Source: Candidatus Omnitrophota bacterium
GTDB lineage: Bacteria > Omnitrophota > Gorgyraeia > JABMRG01
Assembly (NCBI GenBank): GCA_013202935.1
Contig: JABMRG010000041.1
Span: 1-5,294, forward strand
DNA: 5,294 nucleotides
Reading direction: 5' to 3'
Shown here: positions 4,929 to 5,294 of the stretch, piece by piece
Numbering within the stretch: position 1 is the stretch's first letter
Layout: each line of letters begins with the position of its first letter
Notes under the pieces: generated by a model
What the model was told of the DNA's origin: nothing
Database searches by the model: none
Seen by the model: only the letters and a program-made list of their open reading frames with translations
Translations under genes and position numbers: made by a program

Positions 4929-5294
4929 TTATAAATTTATACCTGAACGTATAAGTGTAAGATTTACAACATATGCTACTCCGAATGAAAATAGAAGTAC
5001 AAATATTGATATGCCAAGGCCTGTCTTTACGCCGCGCTCTTTTACATTCATAAGAAATTGTGCAATGCATGGAAGAAAGAGCGTAAGTGCAACGCATGAG
5101 ACAACGAGCTGAACTCCATTTAATAAACCTTGTTTGTTGAGGTCATACAACCCTGCTGCACCATAGTCTCTTCTGAAGAATCCAAATAAAAACATTTTTG
5201 CTGCCTCTGGTGGAAGGCCTATTAGCTCAACGGGTTTCCTAAGAAGGGCTATCAGCATATCAAATATGCGCGTTATCTTTCCTATCCATATAAA
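4929..5294 (-). CDS. feoB: Ferrous iron transport protein B, C-terminal end (5' part outside window)
   Basis: FeoB is the inner-membrane Fe(II) permease with an N-terminal GTPase domain. Only the last 121 residues are here, open to the right edge. They include GLPPEAAKMFLFGFFRRDYG (26-45 of the fragment), the conserved segment before the final membrane helices. Two strong hydrophobic spans follow: about 57-81, containing LPCIAQF (74-80) with the pore-region cysteine of the second Gate motif, and about 92-115. The ending is normal, with no sign of truncation at the C-terminus. An internal Met at position 13 is not a start, because conserved reading frame continues upstream to the window edge. 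The TAA overlaps the ribosome binding site of the DtxR-FeoA gene, so the two are translated from one message. Whole FeoB proteins are usually 600-800 residues, so most of the gene lies to the right. Confidence 0.95.
   Translation of the reverse strand, partial: FIWIGKITRIFDMLIALLRKPVELIGLPPEAAKMFLFGFFRRDYGAAGLYDLNKQGLLNGVQLVVSCVALTLFLPCIAQFLMNVKERGVKTGLGISIFVLLFSFGVAYVVNLTLIRSGINL

Overview
All genes here lie on the minus strand, so transcription runs from the right end of the window to the left. The sequence is AT-leaning, with dense gene packing, strong purine-rich ribosome binding sites (AAGGAG, GGAGG) and many AGA/AGG/ATA codons. The content (ferrous iron transport, an iron-sensing DtxR-FeoA protein, assimilatory sulfate reduction, tetrapyrrole synthesis from glutamyl-tRNA) fits an anaerobic or microaerophilic bacterium. 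A Nitrospirota, Omnitrophota or delta-proteobacterial type lineage is my best guess. That is inference; there is no marker gene here to settle it.

Right block (4280-5294), iron: the C-terminal end of the ferrous iron permease FeoB, then, after 10 bases, a DtxR-type regulator whose C-terminal part is a FeoA-like domain. All seven metal-ligand positions of DtxR can be matched by eye, but the DNA-binding part is about six residues shorter than in DtxR.

Intergenic control region (4188-4279): an AT-rich tract, a good sigma70-type promoter (TTGACT, 16 bases, TATACT) and an array of four alternating ACTAT/ATAGT half-sites that covers the promoter spacer, the -10 box and the expected transcription start. 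The outer pair forms a perfect 10-bp-arm palindrome. This is the most striking non-coding signal in the window and is probably the operator of the adjacent Rrf2-family regulator.

Left block (1-4187), sulfur and tetrapyrrole: one tightly packed transcription unit, Rrf2 regulator > CysH (Fe-S type APS reductase) > PiT-family permease resembling the sulfate permease CysP > JAMM/M67 metallopeptidase > HemA > HemC (3' end outside the window). The junctions are a 15-base gap, 0 bases, a 17-base overlap, a 4-base overlap and a 58-base overlap. A coherent reading is that the operon imports sulfate, reduces APS to sulfite, and supplies uroporphyrinogen precursors for the siroheme of sulfite reductase. 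The JAMM protein would act on a small sulfur-carrier protein used for cysteine synthesis. A CymR-like regulator without Fe-S cysteines would control the whole unit. ATP sulfurylase, sulfite reductase, the sulfur carrier and the later siroheme genes are not in the window.

Nothing here is a mobile element, CRISPR array or RNA gene. The unusual points are the operator array, a HemA that lacks most of its dimerization domain and runs into hemC, the shortened DNA-binding domain of the DtxR-FeoA protein, and a JAMM protease without its usual carrier partners.
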